Shown: positions 14,949-22,615 of the stretch, piece by piece
How positions within the stretch are numbered: the first letter of the stretch is position 1
Layout of the letters: the number at the start of each line of letters is the position of its first letter
Origin: SOJA01 sp964598485
GTDB lineage: Archaea > Thermoproteota > Bathyarchaeia > Bathyarchaeales > Bathycorpusculaceae
Reading direction: 5' to 3'
Length of the DNA: 23,694 bases
NCBI GenBank assembly: GCA_964598485.1
Contig: CAZRCD010000016.1
Span: 1-23,694 of the forward strand
Notes under the pieces: model-generated
What the model saw: the letters and a program-made list of their open reading frames with translations, nothing else
The model's database searches: none
What the model was told of the DNA's origin: nothing
Program-made: the position numbers and the translations under genes

Positions 14949-15611
14949 TTAGGACGTTTCAGTAGGGGATTTTTCTCCTAAGGGTATGGAAGGGATTCCC
15001 GCTGGCAATTCTGGGAATTTCTCTTTGATTTTCTGTTCTGCAACGGTTGCGGCTTCTGTGAGAATTTTCTGGGCGTCTTCATTACTGGTTTCAAAGTTCA
15101 TCGAGAACCCTGTGTTTTGTCCAGCTTCCATTATTATTCCGCTGAGTATATCGCCTATCTGTCCCAATTCCCTTTCCGCTTCTGGGAACATGTTTGCCAT
15201 TCCCCCTTTGACTGCGCTTAAAACACTTACTGCTGGCCCCAGTGTTGAAACCACATCTCCAAGCTCTGACACTGTTCGCAATCTTAACCCAATTTGTTCG
15301 AGGGCGAGTCTTGCATGCATAATCATTTTTTCCATTTTTCTAATTTCAGCTAATTCACTAGCGAAGACATTTGCCCGTGCCATGTCATGCTTTGTGTAAG
15401 CATCTACGATTCTTGCGAATATCGATTGGTCTCTTTTGCTGAACCTTTCACCCGCTTGATCTAGCTTTTGTATTTGCAAGTCTAAGCGTCTAACTGCCAT
15501 GTTAAGTCTTGGCTTTAATGGACCTGGCGGCCTCACTGCCCCTTTAATGCGGTCTGTTAGCGGTTGCTCATTACGCCTATCTTCCCACTTTTTACTGAAT
15601 CTTTCTGACAA
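14949..15611 (-). CDS. Second ESCRT-III/Snf7 protein (CdvB1/B2-type) leading the cdv operon
   Basis: A 220-aa ESCRT-III paralogue starting at TTG 15611, chosen because a perfect GGAGGT (15624-15619) precedes it by seven bases; the frame is open to 15683 but without coding character. It has a basic N-terminus (SERFSKKWEDRRNEQPLTDR), a PLKPRLNMAVRRLDLQIQKL first helix, long charged helices through QIGDILSGIIMEAG, and a short C-terminal MIM2-like stretch FPELPAGIPSIPL (199-211). It lacks the winged helix of CdvB, as in Sulfolobus CdvB1-B3, so it would join the filament without binding CdvA directly. Its place inside the cdv operon, before cdvA, differs from Sulfolobus, where the paralogues are elsewhere. 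Confidence 0.9.
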   Translation of the reverse strand: MSERFSKKWEDRRNEQPLTDRIKGAVRPPGPLKPRLNMAVRRLDLQIQKLDQAGERFSKRDQSIFARIVDAYTKHDMARANVFASELAEIRKMEKMIMHARLALEQIGLRLRTVSELGDVVSTLGPAVSVLSAVKGGMANMFPEAERELGQIGDILSGIIMEAGQNTGFSMNFETSNEDAQKILTEAATVAEQKIKEKFPELPAGIPSIPLGEKSPTETS

Positions 15612-15643
15612 ATTTAATACCTCCGAACAGAAGACTACGCTTA

Positions 15644-15693
15644 AACAAATCTTATACATTGTTAACATGCTGAAAACATTCACGTATATACGT
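15644..15693 (-). promoter_or_regulatory. cdv operon promoter with palindromic sites
   Basis: On the minus strand GTATAAG (near 15656-15650) lies about 25 bp before a probable start close to 15630, leaving a short leader with GGAGGT. Upstream are two perfect palindromes: TGTTAACA (15660-15667) and ACGTATATACGT (15682-15693). Crenarchaeal cdv genes are cell-cycle regulated, so these are reasonable operator candidates, but no specific regulator is implied. Confidence 0.45.
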
Positions 15694-15829
15694 AGAGCTA
15701 TACACGCTTCTAAAAACCGTTTTGAGCTTTAATTTTACAATGAAAAGAACTGCTTGCTGTTTTCACTGTAATAGACAAAAACGTGTAAGTTAAACTAAAA
15801 AGGGGCTTAGAATCCTAATGTAAGCAAAG

Positions 15830-16057
15830 GTGAAAAAAGTGGGTGACAGAATAAAGGTTTTCGGGCTAGTAGCGGTCTTAGGATTCATGGCGGGAATCAT
15901 AGCTGATCTGACCGCAGAATATGCAATTCCATGGCTTGTGACAATATTACCAGAACTGATTCAAATAAGATTTCTGGTTTCAGGATTTGCTGGAGCATGT
16001 CTAACACTAGTCTTAGTAAGCGTTTGGGCATACATCACAGGATCATCAGAACCATAA
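15830..16057 (+). CDS. Small two-TM membrane protein
   Basis: Up to 75 aa with two membrane helices: VFGLVAVLGFMAGIIADLTA (about 10-29) and FLVSGFAGACLTLVLVSVWAYI (about 48-69). The start may be GTG 15830, or GTG 15839, which has AGGTGA (15828-15833) five bases before it and so looks better for translation. AAACTAAAAAGG near 15793-15804 could be a TATA box. It is divergent from the cdv operon. No family recognised; a membrane role connected with division is possible from context only. Confidence 0.6.
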   Translation: MKKVGDRIKVFGLVAVLGFMAGIIADLTAEYAIPWLVTILPELIQIRFLVSGFAGACLTLVLVSVWAYITGSSEP

Positions 16058-16350
16058 CAAATCTCCCTTTCACATCCTTCTTATTTTCGAATTACTAGTT
16101 GAAACTCTACCATCTAGAATATTGTCTACTCAGTAGTAGAAAAAGATGAATTTTACATGGACCTTTCAAAAACGAAAATCCAATACCTACGAACAAGAGA
16201 ATACTGGGAAAACAAGGAAGACCATTTCTCGTTTAAGTAGTTAGATATGTTAACGTTTTAATACTTGAATAGTTTTAGAAAGAATTCTCTGACTGCTAAA
16301 CAGGGATTTAAAGAGCTTTCCAAAAGATATGGCTTTGGGGTGATGTAAAT
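16058..16350. other. Intergenic stretch, no convincing gene
   Basis: This is 293 bp of A/T-rich sequence. A 27-codon frame (16157-16240, MDLSKTKIQYLRTREYWENK...) has no ribosome-binding site and no recognisable homology. The right end holds the permease ribosome-binding site GGTGAT (16339-16344), six bases before ATG 16351, with A/T-rich candidate promoter sequence around 16250-16280. Confidence 0.4.
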
Positions 16351-17154
16351 ATGATGGAAATTTTGCTACCTATATTTGGGTTTCTTATTGGGACGATTGC
16401 TTCTATGGTTGGTGTCGGAGGCGGTGTCTTCATAGTGCCTCTACTGACTTTAGTATATGGCTTTTCTCCCTCTCATGCCGCGGGAACAAGTCTAACGACA
16501 ATCATCTTTACTTCGTTAGCTTCAACTGAAAATTATTCAAGGCAAAAGCGAATATACTACAAGACTGGCTTAATCTTAGCAATAACAACCGTTCCAGGAG
16601 CTGTTCTAGGTGCGCACATAACCTCAGTCATAGATGAACAGTTATTGGGCTTAATTTTCGGGGGCTTCCTGTTTTTTGTTGCTTTGCGCATGATCTTGAA
16701 ACTAAGTTTTTCCAAAAATAAACACTCAGATACAGAAAAACGTAACCCCGCAGATTCTGAGAGTTCATTGTTCGAATCTAAAAATAGAGTTTTATCAGGT
16801 GTAGTATTAGGTTTTTTTGCAGGGCTATCATCTGGTTTGTTAGGCATTGGCGGAGGTTCACTTATGGTGCCGATAATGGTGTTGGCTATGGGCATGCCGA
16901 TGCACATTACAGTGGCAACTTCTATGTTCACAATGATTTTCACTTCAACATCCGGTGTCATAGAACATTTCAGACTAGATCACATAAACATTGAATACGC
17001 GTTTCTACTGGTTTTAGGAACAATTTTTGGCGCTCAACTAGGCGCTTACGCATCTAAAAGGATTTCTGGCAGAAACCTTCGCAGAATCTTCGGCTTAGTG
17101 CTGATTATCGTCAGCATACGAATGATTCTAAAATATGGATTAAATTCGTTCTAG
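16351..17154 (+). CDS. TauE/SafE (TSUP) family membrane permease
   Basis: A 267-aa protein with about eight membrane helices in two similar halves. Each half opens with a glycine-rich motif: ASMVGVGGGVFIVPLL (17-32) and SGLLGIGGGSLMVPIM (161-176), the repeat signature of TSUP transporters. The halves are joined by a charged cytosolic loop (SKNKHSDTEKRNPADSESS, 121-139). Relatives export sulfite, sulfoacetate or other organosulfur anions; the substrate here is unknown. The gene ends with a 15-nt tail overlap against the convergent Lrp-family gene. Confidence 0.9.
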   Translation: MMEILLPIFGFLIGTIASMVGVGGGVFIVPLLTLVYGFSPSHAAGTSLTTIIFTSLASTENYSRQKRIYYKTGLILAITTVPGAVLGAHITSVIDEQLLGLIFGGFLFFVALRMILKLSFSKNKHSDTEKRNPADSESSLFESKNRVLSGVVLGFFAGLSSGLLGIGGGSLMVPIMVLAMGMPMHITVATSMFTMIFTSTSGVIEHFRLDHINIEYAFLLVLGTIFGAQLGAYASKRISGRNLRRIFGLVLIIVSIRMILKYGLNSF

Positions 17155-17619
17155 ATTCTTGAACGAGAAATGTTTAATCATGTCTGTTTTTAGTGAAACC
17201 AGAAAGCTCTCCATTGAAGCACCCTTCAAGCCAAGAATACCTCTGACTTCACGGGTAAACTCTGAAAAATCAGTGAAATCTCTGTGAACTGAAACCAGTA
17301 AAAGCGTTTTTCCATTAAGACCTTCACCCAAGCTTGAGAAAAATATTTTCTGGCTTTCAGAAATCCATTTCTGCATTTCCTTCACGTCTTTTGGCCTTGT
17401 GCTTGTTGACAGAAAGGTTAATGCTGTAATCTCAAATCCCAGTTTTTCAACAGCAGGCACTATTGTGTATTCGCGGATGTATTCCTCTTTTTCAAGGTTT
17501 TTCCGCATCCTCGTTATTGTTGGTTGCGACACTTTCACAACTTTTGCGAGTTCTCTGTCGCTTCGTTTCGAGTTTTTCATAAGCTCGTAGAGCAGGTCTA
17601 TCATTTTTTGCTTTGGCAT
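17140..17619 (-). CDS. Lrp/AsnC-family transcriptional regulator
   Basis: This 159-aa protein starts at ATG 17619; an in-frame TTG at 17628 would add three residues. The N-terminal helix-turn-helix (KMIDLLYELMKNSKRSDRELAKVVKVSQPTITRMRKNLEKEEYI, about 5-50) is AsnC-like, with a recognition helix SQPTITRMRKNLE. The rest is a diverged alpha/beta ligand-sensing region (EITALTFLSTSTRPKDVKEM..., GKTLLLVSVHRDFTDFSEF) weaker than the classic RAM domain. It converges on the TSUP permease and may regulate it or a distant target; nothing in the sequence decides this. Confidence 0.82.
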   Translation of the reverse strand: MPKQKMIDLLYELMKNSKRSDRELAKVVKVSQPTITRMRKNLEKEEYIREYTIVPAVEKLGFEITALTFLSTSTRPKDVKEMQKWISESQKIFFSSLGEGLNGKTLLLVSVHRDFTDFSEFTREVRGILGLKGASMESFLVSLKTDMIKHFSFKNLERI

Positions 17620-17687
17620 AGCCCACAATTACTCTTCTGATCTGATAAATTTTACTCAAAGCTTCGAATAGTTGTATTGAATGCGAG

Positions 17688-20144
17688 TTAAATAAGTCCC
17701 TTTCTTTTCAACATTTTCTCTAATATGGGACGGAGTTTCTCATTTTCAGCTTCAATTCTATCCTTGCCTAGGGCATGCATTCGTTCAGTCATTTCTCTAA
17801 CGACTTCTGCAAACTTCACGCCCTCAGAGGCTGAAATGAATTCCACACGAAACCTTTCAGGGCTTAACCCGAGTTTTTGAAGCATAGGCGCCAACGCATC
17901 CATCCTGGCTTTCATTTGCACATTTCCACTAATGTAGTGACAGTCGTATGGCAGGTGACAGCCACTGACTAGAACAGCGCCTGCACCGAGTCTGAAGGCT
18001 TCTAGAATAAAGTCTCGGTCAACCCTTCCAGAGCACATAACTCGTATAGGTCTTATTGTTGGCGGATATTCAAACCTACTTGTTCCCGCTAGGTCCGCCC
18101 CAGCATAGCTACACCAGTTGCAGAGGAAACCCAAAATCTTGTCTTCAGAATTTGTTTCTAGGGCTGCTCTTATCTGGGCGAAGATCTGGACGTCTGCGAA
18201 GTGCATTTGTGTTATGGCATCTGCCGGGCATTCTGCCACGCATGTTCCGCATCCGTGGCACATGGCTATTGTCACCTGAGCTGGTTTCCCTTCCTCAGCC
18301 TTTATTGCCCCGTAAGGACACTTCTGGGCGCATATTCCACATTTCGTCTTGACGTTTCTGCACTTGTCCGGGTCCACAACAGCTATTATCGGCTCAATCT
18401 TCCAAGTTGGCTTCGAAAGCACGGTTGCCGCTCTTGATGCTGCACCGCTGCCTTGCGAGACACAGTATGGTATGTCTTTTGGTGCTTGGCATGCTCCAGC
18501 GAAGAATATTCCAGCCGTAGGTGCGTCTATAGGCTTGAGTTTGGGGTGGCTTTCCATGAAGAAGCCGTCTGCTCCACGTGTCACGTTAAGTATGCGTGCC
18601 ATCTCATCTGTACCTTTTTTGGGTATGGCTGCAGTCGCCAAAACAACCATTTCAGCCTCAACTTCTATAGGCTGACCAAGAGCCGTGTCCTCAACATGTA
18701 TAATCAGATTCTTTGTTTCGGGAACCTCAAAAACTCGGCTTACCCTTCCACGAACAAAGTTTGCACCAAGTTCTCTTGCCCGTTGATAAAATTCCTCGAA
18801 GCCTTTAAAGTTGCTCCGCATGTCCATGTAGAACACGTAGACTTCTATGTCTTCTTTATACTTCTCTTTAAGCTGGACAGCATGTTTTAAGGTGTACATG
18901 CAACAGAAGTTTGAACAATACGGATACTTGTTTATGTCACGTGAGCCGACGCATTGGATGAAAGCAATGGTGTGCGGTTTCTTTCCATCTGAGGCTCTAA
19001 CAACTTTTCCAACGGTTGGACCCGCAGCAAGTATAAGTCTTTCAAACTCGAGGGAAGTTATCACGTTCGGATATTTACCATATCCGTAGAGCGGATCGTC
19101 ATAAGGCAAGTAAATGTCATAACCTGTTGACACAATTATCGTTCCCACTTCTAGCTCGATTTCTTCGGGTTCCTGCTCAAAATTTATAGCCCGTCTTGCT
19201 CCACAAGCGTCAACACACTTGAAACATTCAATACAATAATCCTTGTTTATCGTGTAGATAAGTGGAACTGCCTGATCAAAGGGGACAGATATGGCCGTTC
19301 TAACACCTAAACTCATGTCCCACTCGTTGGGATACTCAATCGGACAAACCTCTCTACATTCACCACAACCCGTGCAGTTTTCAGCAATCACATATCGCGA
19401 GTTTTTCCGAATCTTAACCTTGAAATTGCCTATAAAACCGCTGACACTCAGCAAATCAGCAAAAGATATTATCTCAATATTGGGATGCCGCCCGACATCA
19501 ACCATCTTTGGACCTTCAATACATATGGAACAATCAAGGGTTGGAAACGTTTTATCCAACTGCGCCATGTGGCCCCCTATGCTTTCCCCCTTCTCAAGCA
19601 AATACGTCTTGAAACCCATATCAGCTAAGTCCAATGCAGCGTTCATTCCAGCTATGCCACCGCCTACGACTAACGCTTTATTGGTTACTGGAACTTCCAT
19701 TGTTTCAAGCGGGCGAAACAGCCTTGCTTTTGCGACAGCCATCTTTATTAGGTCCTTAGCTTTTTCAGTTGCCTCCTTCGGCGTGCTCGGATGACACCAT
19801 GATGAGAATTCCCGTATGTTAGCCATTTCAAAAAGGAAAGGATTCAAACCTGCTTCAGAAACTGTTCTTCGAAATGTAGGCTCGTGCATCCGTGGCGAAC
19901 ATGCTGCCACAATGACACGATTAAGATTATGCTCCTTTATGCCTTTTCTAATTTCATCTTGCCCAGGGTCTGCACACGTGTAACGATTGTCCTTCACGTA
20001 GACAACGTCTGGCAAAGCTTTCGCAAATTTAACTAGCTCCTTTATGTCTAACACGCCAGCTATGTTTAAGCCGCAGTGACATATGAAGACCCCTATCCGT
20101 AACTCCTCAGTTTCTGCTTGCTTCCGGGCTTTTTTTTGGGTCAT
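17688..20144 (-). CDS. hdrA: HdrA-like flavoprotein fused to an MvhD-like domain
   Basis: This 818-aa protein is HdrA, the FAD electron-bifurcating subunit of heterodisulfide reductase complexes. Order: N-terminal iron-sulfur region (CHCG 22-25, C57, C82), FAD Rossmann motif GGGIAGMNAALDLA (161-174), CSIC (205-208), ferredoxin clusters CTGCGECREVCP (257-268) and CIECFKCVDAC (304-314), a C398/C410/C414-415 set, C-terminal ferredoxin clusters CGICAQKCP and CHGCGTCVAECP (602-640), then from about 670 an MvhD-like [2Fe-2S] domain (C675, C678, C704, C729, C735). The fusion would pass electrons directly into HdrA from a hydrogenase or other dehydrogenase. It abuts the polyferredoxin stop (ATG one base after TAG). 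HdrB and HdrC are not here. Confidence 0.93.
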   Translation of the reverse strand: MTQKKARKQAETEELRIGVFICHCGLNIAGVLDIKELVKFAKALPDVVYVKDNRYTCADPGQDEIRKGIKEHNLNRVIVAACSPRMHEPTFRRTVSEAGLNPFLFEMANIREFSSWCHPSTPKEATEKAKDLIKMAVAKARLFRPLETMEVPVTNKALVVGGGIAGMNAALDLADMGFKTYLLEKGESIGGHMAQLDKTFPTLDCSICIEGPKMVDVGRHPNIEIISFADLLSVSGFIGNFKVKIRKNSRYVIAENCTGCGECREVCPIEYPNEWDMSLGVRTAISVPFDQAVPLIYTINKDYCIECFKCVDACGARRAINFEQEPEEIELEVGTIIVSTGYDIYLPYDDPLYGYGKYPNVITSLEFERLILAAGPTVGKVVRASDGKKPHTIAFIQCVGSRDINKYPYCSNFCCMYTLKHAVQLKEKYKEDIEVYVFYMDMRSNFKGFEEFYQRARELGANFVRGRVSRVFEVPETKNLIIHVEDTALGQPIEVEAEMVVLATAAIPKKGTDEMARILNVTRGADGFFMESHPKLKPIDAPTAGIFFAGACQAPKDIPYCVSQGSGAASRAATVLSKPTWKIEPIIAVVDPDKCRNVKTKCGICAQKCPYGAIKAEEGKPAQVTIAMCHGCGTCVAECPADAITQMHFADVQIFAQIRAALETNSEDKILGFLCNWCSYAGADLAGTSRFEYPPTIRPIRVMCSGRVDRDFILEAFRLGAGAVLVSGCHLPYDCHYISGNVQMKARMDALAPMLQKLGLSPERFRVEFISASEGVKFAEVVREMTERMHALGKDRIEAENEKLRPILEKMLKRKGLI

Positions 20145-21077
20145 CTACACCATCTTCCATCCTAACCTCTTCTCAACAGATTCCACCACTTTTCGAGAAC
20201 CCTTCGCCTTCAACTCTTTAGTCATCTCAATCGGTGAAGCTAGCCTTTCTAGGGCCTTGTTCCACGCTCCTGAACTAACTGGCGTATGTCTTATCGACGT
20301 GCGTTTAAGCTCCAATGCCTCCTCAACCGGACAAACAATTTTACACGCTCCACAATAAACGCAAAACATTTCGTTTACATGCACTTTTTTATCCTCACCA
20401 GAAAGGTAAAGTGCACCTGTTATTGGGCAAACATCTAAGCAATCCGTGCAGCCTTCCGGACACTTTTCTGGGTGAATATTTATTTTTCCATGAAAGATCT
20501 TTCGCACAGTCAGGACTCCCTCGGGGCAGTTGAATTCGCAAATTCTGCAACATGGACAACGCTCCTCTTGAATGTCAATTTTGACTTGAAGTTCGCTCTT
20601 TTCCCTTTCAGATAAGGAGTCTGCGTCGTCAACAATTTTTCTGTCAGCCGTCAACCTCGTTACCTTAATCAAGTCTAATGGACATGCTTCTTCGCATTCA
20701 ACGCAGTCCACGGGGCATTTGCTCGTGTCTACTTGGATTTCTCGAATCAGTTGCGGGAAGCTTTCCTTTTCGACAACTGACAGAAGGTGTTCTCCATTCA
20801 CGGTTATTTTTATTGCGCCGTAAGGACACAATATATCGCATATGGCGCAGAAATTGCATTTTTCCAGATCTATGTCAACTTTTGCGTGTTTAGCCTTCTC
20901 TCCCAGAATTTTTGGCTGCTTTTCAAGTTCAATTGCTTCTTTCGGGCATGCAAGAGTGCAGATTTGACAGCCTACACACAAGTTTTTGTCAAGGGTTAAC
21001 TTGTAGTTTCTAATATGTAAAATCCATTCTAACGTTAATGCTTCCGCCGTGTCCGTTTTCACTGTTTTCAGAGGCAT
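20145..21077 (-). CDS. Polyferredoxin with six [4Fe-4S] motifs
   Basis: A 310-aa soluble electron carrier. Six cluster motifs are visible: CVGCQICTLACP (34-45), CNFCAICDILCP (74-85), CPVDCVECEEACP (121-133), CPCCRICEFNCP (174-185), CPEGCTDCLDVCP (206-218) and CVYCGACKIVCP (239-250). Two have the expanded CPxxCxxC spacing seen in FwdF/MvhB-type polyferredoxins. It is the first gene of the hdr operon and probably wires HdrA-MvhD to ferredoxin-dependent enzymes such as a formylmethanofuran dehydrogenase, given the FwdD homologue at 3523. The start ATG 21077 has GGTGGG seven bases upstream. Confidence 0.92.
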   Translation of the reverse strand: MPLKTVKTDTAEALTLEWILHIRNYKLTLDKNLCVGCQICTLACPKEAIELEKQPKILGEKAKHAKVDIDLEKCNFCAICDILCPYGAIKITVNGEHLLSVVEKESFPQLIREIQVDTSKCPVDCVECEEACPLDLIKVTRLTADRKIVDDADSLSEREKSELQVKIDIQEERCPCCRICEFNCPEGVLTVRKIFHGKINIHPEKCPEGCTDCLDVCPITGALYLSGEDKKVHVNEMFCVYCGACKIVCPVEEALELKRTSIRHTPVSSGAWNKALERLASPIEMTKELKAKGSRKVVESVEKRLGWKMV

Positions 21078-21110
21078 CCGTTAACCCACCAAGCATGCGA
21101 TGTGAGATGC

Positions 21111-21128
21111 ATTAGAGCATGCTCTAAT
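21111..21128. promoter_or_regulatory. 18-bp perfect palindrome at the hdr promoter
   Basis: ATTAGAGCATGCTCTAAT reads the same on both strands. On the minus strand the TATA box CTATATATG (21148-21140) lies just upstream, so transcription should begin near 21118, inside the palindrome. This is a classic repressor position. No run of T follows it, so a terminator is less likely. Confidence 0.7.
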
Positions 21129-21171
21129 ATTTTACTTTCATATATAGTTTAGTTCTAAATCTCGTAAGAAT

Positions 21172-21732
21172 TTAATGAAAAAACTTGGTGCAAACCGCAA
21201 CATGACATTTTAAGCTTTCACTCTTTGAAGCAATGACATCCAAACCAGCATCGCGTAATAACCTTTTGAAAGCTTTTATTGGGAACTTTTTCTTTAAACC
21301 AGTAACTACAATTACAGCATTCTCTTTTGAAACCCGTCTAATCTCGTTCAAAGTTTTGAAAGGGTTAGGTGTGTTCTGAATAAGAGTTAGAGCAAAAACG
21401 TGACTAAATACGTCTTCTTTGAGAGGCGCATTGTCACTGTCAGCCAAAATCAAATGTACATTCGCAAATTTTTTCGCATGTTTCTTTGCTTGAAACAGAG
21501 TTTCTCTTGAAATATCCAATCCAACAATTGCTTCAGCTTTGTTTGCAACATATTCAAATAAAAGCCCTGTTCCACACCCAACATCTAAAACTAAACCTTC
21601 TTTTTCCATGTTTATGCTTTCCATAACAGCCTTAATTTTTGCCGTTTGCTCCTCCGCGTATCGTATATCATAAATGTGTGCCGTTAAATCGTAACGATGC
21701 ATCACATCGCGTTTCTTATCCCACTCGCTCAT
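21172..21732 (-). CDS. Class I SAM-dependent methyltransferase
   Basis: This 186-aa protein has the SAM-binding motif VLDVGCGTGLLFE (48-60), an acidic motif II (IVGLDIS), and ALTLIQNTPNPFKTLNEI-type motif IV. It is close to the ubiquinone/menaquinone-methylase-like superfamily that methylates small molecules or lipids; the substrate is undetermined. It begins at ATG 21732, divergent from nucS over 62 bp, and ends 94 bp before the polyferredoxin start, on the same strand as the hdr operon, which has its own promoter in between. Confidence 0.85.
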   Translation of the reverse strand: MSEWDKKRDVMHRYDLTAHIYDIRYAEEQTAKIKAVMESINMEKEGLVLDVGCGTGLLFEYVANKAEAIVGLDISRETLFQAKKHAKKFANVHLILADSDNAPLKEDVFSHVFALTLIQNTPNPFKTLNEIRRVSKENAVIVVTGLKKKFPIKAFKRLLRDAGLDVIASKSESLKCHVAVCTKFFH

Positions 21733-21794
21733 GCCGAATCCTTCAGAAATCTTATCTATACAGAAAGCTTCTAAAACTATTGGCGAATATTGTG

Positions 21795-22577
21795 ATGAAC
21801 TTCAAGCCCTTTACTGTTTTAGTGAGTCCAAGCGTTGAGGAAGCAGAAAAAGTCCTTAAGGATGCTGTTTCTAAACGTAAAACAATACTCGTTATTGGTG
21901 ATTGTTGGGTTCACTACAGTGGAAGGGCAAGCTCAAAACTGGAGCCTGGAGAGCGCATATTAATAATCAAGGAGGATGGCTCTCTTCTTGTTCACCGTTC
22001 AGTTGGCTATGAGCCTGTCAACTGGCAGCCCCCTGGCTGCATTTTTCACATTCAAGTTACAGACAACTCGTTGCAGATTCATGCGGTAAGGCGCAAACCA
22101 GCCGAATCCGTTGCGATGTTTTTTGACAAAATCCACATGGTTTCTGCTCTAAGCCTCGTCGATTCTGGAGAGTTCTCCCTCTACGCAAGCGAGGAAGACA
22201 TGCAAAAAGCAATTTTATTAAAACCTTCGCTTGTTGAGGAAGGATTCAAACCTATAAGCTACGAGAAAAAAGTCGAGCCGGGCTTCGTGGATGTTTATGG
22301 CGTGGACAAAGATGGTAATTTTGTTGTTGTGGAGATCAAGCGTAAAACAGCAGGCAACGAAGCTGTGCTTCAACTCGCAAAGTATGTTGATGCAATTAAA
22401 AGTAAGGCAAACCGCAAAGTTCGGGGAATTCTTGTTGCACCAAACATCGCCAAAGGAGTTCAAAGGCTCTTAGCAACCCTTGAATTGGATTTCAAGGATT
22501 TAGACCCTAAAAAGTGCGGCAGAATACTAAAAAGATCAAAAACCAGAAAGCTAGAGACCTTTTTCAAGAAGAAATGA
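21795..22577 (+). CDS. nucS: NucS/EndoMS mismatch endonuclease
   Basis: A 260-aa protein recognised as NucS, the archaeal/actinobacterial enzyme that cuts both strands at mismatches. I chose ATG 21795 (GTG 21792 directly before it is possible); upstream codons overlap the methyltransferase and are not coding. The N-terminal beta domain (about 1-120) is for dimerisation and DNA binding. The C-terminal RecB-like nuclease carries D166 (GFVDVYG), E180 and K182 (VVVEIKRK), Q193 and Y197 (QLAKY). The end, RKLETFFKKK, looks like a PCNA-interacting peptide with the leading Gln replaced. A TATA-like tctataca near 21757 suggests a short leader. Confidence 0.92.
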   Translation: MNFKPFTVLVSPSVEEAEKVLKDAVSKRKTILVIGDCWVHYSGRASSKLEPGERILIIKEDGSLLVHRSVGYEPVNWQPPGCIFHIQVTDNSLQIHAVRRKPAESVAMFFDKIHMVSALSLVDSGEFSLYASEEDMQKAILLKPSLVEEGFKPISYEKKVEPGFVDVYGVDKDGNFVVVEIKRKTAGNEAVLQLAKYVDAIKSKANRKVRGILVAPNIAKGVQRLLATLELDFKDLDPKKCGRILKRSKTRKLETFFKKK

Positions 22578-22615
22578 AGCGATCTTTCGGAAAATTGTTA
22601 ACGCGTGCATCGAAT

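Noticed and set aside
16157..16240. 27-codon reading frame before the TSUP gene
   Set aside because: Too short, no ribosome-binding site, and no recognisable pattern.
18349..20358. Several plus-strand frames of 70-170 codons opposite hdrA and the polyferredoxin
   Set aside because: They are antisense shadows of long, motif-rich genes and lack protein-like features.
21111..21128. Palindrome as an intrinsic terminator of the methyltransferase
   Set aside because: No T-run follows on the minus strand and it sits at the right distance from a TATA box to be an operator.
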